Shown here one piece after another: positions 5,373-7,519 of a stretch of DNA of 7,519 nucleotides (its first letter is position 1; every line of letters begins with the position of its first letter). Both the position numbers and the translations under genes were made by a program. The stretch comes from JAGORM01 sp050255815 (GTDB lineage Bacteria; Patescibacteriota; Microgenomatia; Levybacterales; GWA1-39-11): positions 1 to 7,519 of the forward strand of contig JBLMVJ010000023.1 in NCBI GenBank assembly GCA_050255815.1, written 5' to 3'. Under the pieces are notes generated by a model. That model saw only the letters and a list, made by a program, of their open reading frames with translations. It did no database searches and was not told where the DNA came from.

Positions 5373-5660
5373 TTATTTCTTCTTCTTTGAAGGCTTTGGG
5401 GAAGGAGCTCCAAGATAAGAATAAATAGCTGCAAGTACAAGAAGGTATCCAACTAAACGGGCAATGATAAGAACTGAATCAAATCTTCCGGTTGCATCTA
5501 AAAGGGCAGCAAGGTAGGTAGTCCCAAAAAGACCAAAAGCTGCTGCAACATAGAGAACCCAACTCTTCCTGCTATGGGAATATCTGAGGTAACCTAATGC
5601 GAAGATTCCAAAACAGAAGACCAAATTGAAGGCTAAGTCTGTATGGGCAGTGTACATCAT
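5373..5660 (-). CDS. Small three-helix membrane protein of unknown function
   Basis: 95 aa from the first of two adjacent ATGs (5660 and 5657). Hydrophobic segments lie at about residues 8-25, 34-54 and 61-82, with a basic tail PKPSKKKK, so it is predicted to be an integral membrane protein with a positively charged cytoplasmic C-terminus. The open frame extends upstream to an ATG at 5711. That 17-codon extension contains a perfect TTGACA and a -10-like TACACT ending six bases before the ATG at 5660, so it is promoter and not coding. It converges with the PH-like gene, 13 bp separating the two ends. The family is not recognised. Confidence 0.75.
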   Translation of the reverse strand: MMYTAHTDLAFNLVFCFGIFALGYLRYSHSRKSWVLYVAAAFGLFGTTYLAALLDATGRFDSVLIIARLVGYLLVLAAIYSYLGAPSPKPSKKKK

Positions 5661-5696
5661 GTAATAAGTGTATGAAAAATCCAAAGATATTGTCAA
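5661..5696 (-). promoter_or_regulatory. Promoter abutting the ATG at 5660 (leaderless)
   Basis: On the minus strand TTGACA (5696-5691), an 18-bp spacer and TACACT (5672-5667) end six bases before the ATG at 5660. Initiation would fall at the start codon. This decides the start against the upstream ATG at 5711, which lies ahead of the -35. Confidence 0.65.
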
Positions 5697-5810
5697 GAGG
5701 CAATTTTTCATGCGGTCCTTGCTTGTTTCACTCGCTGTGGGCCTAAAGAAGAGTCAGCTGTACGTCTTGCGGTCCTCGTTTCTTGACAGAACGTCATTTC
5801 CGGCTAAAAC

Positions 5811-5880
5811 TGAGAAATTATAGAAACCGGTAGAAATTGAGAAATTTATTGTAATTAGTATTAATTTCAATGAATTTCTA
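5811..5880 (-). repeat. Dispersed A/T-rich repeat, copy C (inverted, internally deleted)
   Basis: Read on the minus strand it starts TAGAAATTCATTGAAATTAA, identical to copy B for its first 21 bases. It continues with a diverged inverted-repeat core, and ends with ATTTCTACCGGTTTCT as in copies A and B. It lacks the ~13 nt containing the TTCGCGAA palindrome present in the other two copies. This third, oppositely oriented copy shows the element is dispersed and not a simple local duplication. Confidence 0.75.
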
Positions 5881-5938
5881 TCAGCAAAAGAGCATCATGG
5901 CTTTAGTCAAAGGTAAATGTTCTTTTCCGCAAAACGGT

Positions 5939-5967
5939 CAGCTGAACAGCATTTTGCTGTGAAGCTG
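5939..5967. repeat. Two-tier hairpin with symmetric GA/GA internal loop
   Basis: CAGCT (5939-5943) pairs with AGCTG (5963-5967), and ACAGC (5946-5950) pairs with GCTGT (5956-5960) around an ATTTT loop. Between the stems both strands carry GA (5944-5945, 5961-5962), which could form tandem sheared G-A pairs in RNA. Ten perfect pairs in 29 nt suggests a structured transcript or a mobile-element end. Confidence 0.5.
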
Positions 5968-5980
5968 AGCTGAGAAGATA

Positions 5981-5998
5981 CCACGGCTTTAGCCGTGG
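5981..5998. repeat. Perfect GC-rich hairpin; possible IS200/IS605-type end or operon 3' hairpin
   Basis: CCACGGCTTTAGCCGTGG forms a 7-bp stem with a TTTA loop (8 bp if the inner T-A pair is counted), and the flanks GAAG and CTTC (5974-5977 and 6001-6004) can add weaker pairing. It lies ~27 bp beyond the stop of the DUF5667-like gene on the minus strand. No T-run follows on either strand, so a classic rho-independent terminator is unlikely. Stem-loops of this look occur at the ends of IS200/IS605-family elements. A degenerate partner, TCATGGCTTTAGTC, lies at 5895-5908. Confidence 0.5.
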
Positions 5999-6004
5999 AG
6001 CTTC

Positions 6005-6028
6005 ATAAATTTCTTTATTTAAATTTAT
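6005..6028. repeat. A/T-only inverted repeat over the stop codon of the DUF5667-like gene
   Basis: ATAAATTT (6005-6012) and AAATTTAT (6021-6028) form a perfect 8-bp inverted repeat with an 8-nt loop, spanning the TAA stop at 6027-6025 (minus strand). It is thermodynamically weak but lies next to the GC hairpin at 5981-5998. Together they may protect or define the 3' end of the sigma operon mRNA. Confidence 0.4.
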
Positions 6029-6714
6029 TCTTCTGATTGGTGCTTTTGTGGGCTTTTTGTCTGAGTTAGAGTAGAAGCGCCATTAGAGCTATTTGAATGC
6101 TCATTTCCTTGCCCATGATTCTCACCGTCAAAACTTTTCTGGTTATTATTATTTCCGGAGTTGTCTGTGTTAGTATTTTTATTTTCATTTCCGCTCTCGT
6201 TTAATCTTGTCGGGATAGGGGGTGCCTGTGTTGAGGCTCCCCTCACATCCTCATGAGCTTCTTTAGATTCAGGTTTATCCTGATTCTCATGATTTTCCGA
6301 ATCTTCCCGTTGAACTTTTGAAATGCTTGGTGTTGGGGTAAGGCCCGGGGTAGTGCCAGGGTTTATGGTGGGCGTAGGGGTAGCAGTTGGATTTGGTCCA
6401 ACTATATTTATAATATTGTTTCTAATGGATTTAGGGGCAAAGTGTGCCATTTCTACCACTGCTTCTCCTACGGCCTTCTTAACGGGATAGAGAAGATTGC
6501 CGGGTTTAGCTTGGGCAGATGCAATCCCCACGCCTCCTAAGGAGACCACCAGTACCAGTGCGGCAATTACCATATATCTTGAAAGATAGAATTTTGGCAT
6601 TTCTTTGTAGCTATCAACCCTTTCCCACAGGTCTGCCACACCTTGAGTCTGCAAGAACTTTGGTGCTTCTTCTTTTATGTAGAGATCTTTTAATTCTTCA
6701 ATTTTTATTTCCAT
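6025..6714 (-). CDS. DUF5667-like single-pass membrane protein, probable sigma-factor partner
   Basis: A 229-aa protein. The cytoplasmic N-terminus (~1-44) is charged (MEIKIEELKDLYIKEEAPKF) with no zinc-binding H-x3-C-x2-C signature. One transmembrane helix spans ~47-67 (YMVIAALVLVVSLGGVGIAS). Immediately outside is AQAKPGNLLYPVKKAVGEAV (67-86), the PG-x-LYPVK motif I associate with DUF5667 proteins encoded beside ECF sigma factors. Residues ~107-130 are Pro/Thr-rich (NPTATPTPTINPG), then a long Asn/Glu/Ser/Gln-rich disordered tail to the end. It starts 14 nt after the sigma stop, so it is in the same operon. Inferred role: membrane tether or anti-sigma with an exposed wall-reaching tail. The anti-sigma function is by context and is not shown. 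No Shine-Dalgarno is seen before the ATG. Confidence 0.8.
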   Translation of the reverse strand: MEIKIEELKDLYIKEEAPKFLQTQGVADLWERVDSYKEMPKFYLSRYMVIAALVLVVSLGGVGIASAQAKPGNLLYPVKKAVGEAVVEMAHFAPKSIRNNIINIVGPNPTATPTPTINPGTTPGLTPTPSISKVQREDSENHENQDKPESKEAHEDVRGASTQAPPIPTRLNESGNENKNTNTDNSGNNNNQKSFDGENHGQGNEHSNSSNGASTLTQTKSPQKHQSEE

Positions 6715-6728
6715 ATATAAATGAGATG

Positions 6729-7283
6729 TTAGTTAGTTTGTTTTGAGCTTAATACCTCCATGATATTCTTAAGTTTTGATAAGACCCTGGATTGTCTTAC
6801 CCGCAGTGCTCCGTCTTTTATTTTTAAAATGTTTGCAACCTCTTTAGAGTCCATTTCTTCAAAAAAGCGCAAAATAACAATCTGGCGTTCCACCTCTTCT
6901 AATTTAGAGATTGCCGTTCTAACCCGTTCTATGTCTGCCTTTTTATCAAGTGCTTCATAGTGGTCCTCATCTGATTCCAATTCTTCATAAGCCTCTAAAG
7001 CGTATTCTTTTTTTGCCCTGGACCGGTCAATGATCAAGTTCCGGGCAATAGCAAAAAGGAATGCCTGAAAAGACCAGTCAGCTTTTTCCATTTTAAAGTC
7101 CTTAACTTTAATCCATGCCTTTACAAATGTTTCCTGACAAATGTCTTGGGCAGCCGCGGCATCATACACATTAAAAGAACAATACCTATATATCTTCTTA
7201 TAATAGAGCTGATATATTTCTCCAAAGGCATTTCGGTCCCCTGACTGTGCCTTTTGGATTAAGTCTTTTAGTTTTTCTTCCAT
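6729..7283 (-). CDS. ECF-type RNA polymerase sigma factor
   Basis: A 184-aa protein with the sigma2-sigma4 layout of extracytoplasmic function sigma factors. Region 2 (~18-92) includes FGEIYQLYYKKIYRYC, the core-binding DICQETFVKAW (47-57), and FLFAIARNLIIDRSRAKK (75-92) for -10 recognition. An acidic linker follows (~98-116). Region 4 (~120-172) has ISKLEEVERQIVILRFFEEM and the helix-turn-helix DSKEVANILKIKDGALRVRQ. It acts in the cytoplasm, redirecting RNA polymerase. It is co-directional with the DUF5667-like membrane protein 14 nt downstream, its likely regulator. The start at 7283 leaves the standard ~15-residue lead to region 2, and a longer frame upstream is non-coding tandem-repeat DNA. 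Confidence 0.93.
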   Translation of the reverse strand: MEEKLKDLIQKAQSGDRNAFGEIYQLYYKKIYRYCSFNVYDAAAAQDICQETFVKAWIKVKDFKMEKADWSFQAFLFAIARNLIIDRSRAKKEYALEAYEELESDEDHYEALDKKADIERVRTAISKLEEVERQIVILRFFEEMDSKEVANILKIKDGALRVRQSRVLSKLKNIMEVLSSKQTN

Positions 7284-7323
7284 AAAGACACATATTGTAC
7301 CACCTACATATTAGAACGATCAA
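7284..7323 (-). promoter_or_regulatory. Promoter of the sigma/DUF5667 operon
   Basis: On the minus strand an extended -10, TGG-TACAAT (7302-7294), has a weak -35 TTGATC (7323-7318) at 18-bp spacing. The -10 ends 10 nt before the ATG at 7283, so the mRNA leader would be only ~3-4 nt with no room for a Shine-Dalgarno. Confidence 0.5.
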
Positions 7324-7328
7324 ATGAG

Positions 7329-7409
7329 CAAAATGTAACATATAATATGTAGCAAGTAGCAAGTAGCAAGTAGCAAGTAGCAAGTAGCAAGTAGGACCAA
7401 AATGTAACA
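7329..7409. repeat. 12-nt direct repeats flanking the heptamer array
   Basis: CAAAATGTAACA occurs perfectly at 7329-7340 and 7398-7409, on either side of the tandem array. TGTAAC within it recurs at 7413-7418 and 7437-7442. The arrangement suggests either array growth between duplicated flanks or repeated binding sites in the divergent promoter region. Confidence 0.6.
7351..7392. repeat. Heptanucleotide tandem repeat, six copies of AGCAAGT
   Basis: Six perfect 7-bp units run from 7351 to 7392, with partial units on both sides (GT before, AG after). It lies between the divergent promoters of the sigma operon and the gene at 7443. A 99-aa minus-strand frame through it (LLATCYLLLATCY-like repeats) is an artefact of the array. 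Copy number is likely to vary between strains. Confidence 0.95.
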
Positions 7410-7411
7410 CT

Positions 7412-7432
7412 TTGTAACCTGGGCCGTTACAA
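7412..7432. promoter_or_regulatory. Palindromic operator candidate over the -10 of the 7443 gene
   Basis: TTGTAAC (7412-7418) and GTTACAA (7426-7432) form a perfect 7-bp inverted repeat around a 7-bp spacer. The right arm overlaps the putative -10 TACAAT (7428-7433), so bound protein would block polymerase. Direct TGTAAC copies at 7334, 7403 and 7437 could be extra half-sites. Confidence 0.55.
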
Positions 7433-7442
7433 TCTCTGTAAC
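7428..7442 (+). promoter_or_regulatory. -10 box before the right-edge gene
   Basis: TACAAT (7428-7433) ends nine bases before the ATG at 7443. The best -35 is GTAACA (7404-7409, 18-bp spacing, 4 of 6 matches). The predicted leader is 2-3 nt, in line with the other short-leader promoters here. Confidence 0.4.
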
Positions 7443-7519
7443 ATGAAAAAACACCTGAAACAAAACAGCTACCTGCTTTTAATCCTTGCGGTAACACTAT
7501 TGCTTACCTACACTAACCA
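7443..7519 (+). CDS. N-terminus of a membrane-anchored or secreted protein (partial, runs off right edge)
   Basis: ATG 7443 opens a frame through the window end (25 complete codons): MKKHLKQNS followed by the hydrophobic YLLLILAVTLLLTYT. This is a typical signal peptide or signal anchor with a basic n-region. No mature domain is visible, so no family can be given. It is divergent from the ECF sigma operon, so co-regulation with it or control by that sigma factor is possible but not shown. Confidence 0.65.
   Translation, partial: MKKHLKQNSYLLLILAVTLLLTYTN

Larger units (their letters stand above)
5697..6024. other. Gene-free, structure-rich intergenic region
   Basis: Apart from the start of the promoter for 5660, no convincing gene is found in ~310 bp. 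It holds a direct repeat TGCGGTCCT (5711-5719 and 5769-5777), repeat copy C (5811-5880), and two occurrences of GTCAGCTG-like sequence (5753-5760, 5938-5943). It also holds a two-tier hairpin (5939-5967) and a GC-rich palindrome (5981-5998). The right end is the 3' flank of the sigma/DUF5667 operon. It may be a decayed mobile element or a structured RNA; neither is proven. Confidence 0.5.

Noticed and set aside
5360..5380. Bidirectional terminator between the convergent PH-like and small membrane protein genes
   Set aside because: Only an A/T palindrome (AAATAAT-A-ATTATTT) with no loop room and no GC stem is present, too weak to call.
5661..5711. N-terminal 17-codon extension of the small membrane protein (ATG at 5711)
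   Set aside because: The extension contains a perfect TTGACA and a -10-like box placed directly before the ATG at 5660, so it is promoter and not coding.
5783..5815. Possible plus-strand promoter TTGACA with TAAAAC
   Set aside because: The -10 is poor and no plus-strand gene follows. It could drive a transcript through the hairpins, but there is no independent support.
7349..7394. CRISPR array
   Set aside because: The repeat unit is 7 bp with no spacers; it is a short tandem repeat.
7198..7497. Minus-strand 99-aa frame with LLATCYLLLATCY repeats
   Set aside because: It is produced by translating the AGCAAGT array and overlaps the well-supported sigma factor start in another frame.

Overview
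The window looks like chromosomal DNA from a Candidate Phyla Radiation bacterium (Patescibacteria), most likely the Microgenomates side. This placement is inferred from gene content and style and was not tested by a search. Supporting signs are an ECF sigma factor paired with a DUF5667-like membrane protein (LYPVK motif), a small anchored CDFS/YYWT-type surface protein, compact genes, intergenic copies of an A/T-rich dispersed repeat, and a heptanucleotide tandem repeat. TGA is used as a stop (histidine kinase, 22-aa ORF), so the code appears standard.

Layout. (1) 1-437, minus: N-terminal part of a large secreted, beta-helix-type surface protein that runs off the left edge. (2) 438-727: divergent intergenic region with a CRP/FNR-like palindrome, dispersed-repeat copy A and a strong promoter. 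(3) 728-1351, plus: small membrane-anchored extracytoplasmic protein, flanked by repeat copies A and B in direct orientation. (4) 1485-3834: a two-component cluster. A DUF4118-type membrane histidine kinase (minus) is divergent from a stand-alone receiver and an OmpR/PhoB-family response regulator (plus). (5) 3903-5359, plus: a tight operon of two related micro-ORFs (59 and 22 aa, sharing AFWxxLTYDxS), a YflT/GSP17M-like membrane protein, and a PH-like-domain protein. (6) 5373-5660, minus: small three-helix membrane protein with a promoter abutting its ATG. (7) 5661-6024: gene-free stretch holding repeat copy C and several hairpins. (8) 6025-7283, minus: ECF sigma factor and DUF5667-like membrane protein operon. 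(9) 7284-7519: divergent region with a 6x7-bp tandem repeat, TGTAAC-type repeats and a palindrome over the -10, then the first 77 bases of a plus-strand membrane or secreted protein.

How they may work together. The main observation is that the promoter of the receiver/OmpR operon and the promoter of the micro-ORF operon carry the same heptad (TCTTACA) repeated every 11 bp, at exactly the same distance from their -10 boxes (middle heptad 38 bp upstream in both). This is the geometry of OmpR/PhoB-family binding sites. It suggests that the kinase/regulator pair autoregulates and directly drives the adjacent micropeptide-GSP17M-PH operon as an envelope or stress response. Also notable: six transcription units have a -10-like hexamer ending only 6-10 nt before the start codon, which implies leaderless or nearly leaderless mRNAs, whereas the operon-internal membrane-protein gene at 4149 has a clear Shine-Dalgarno sequence.
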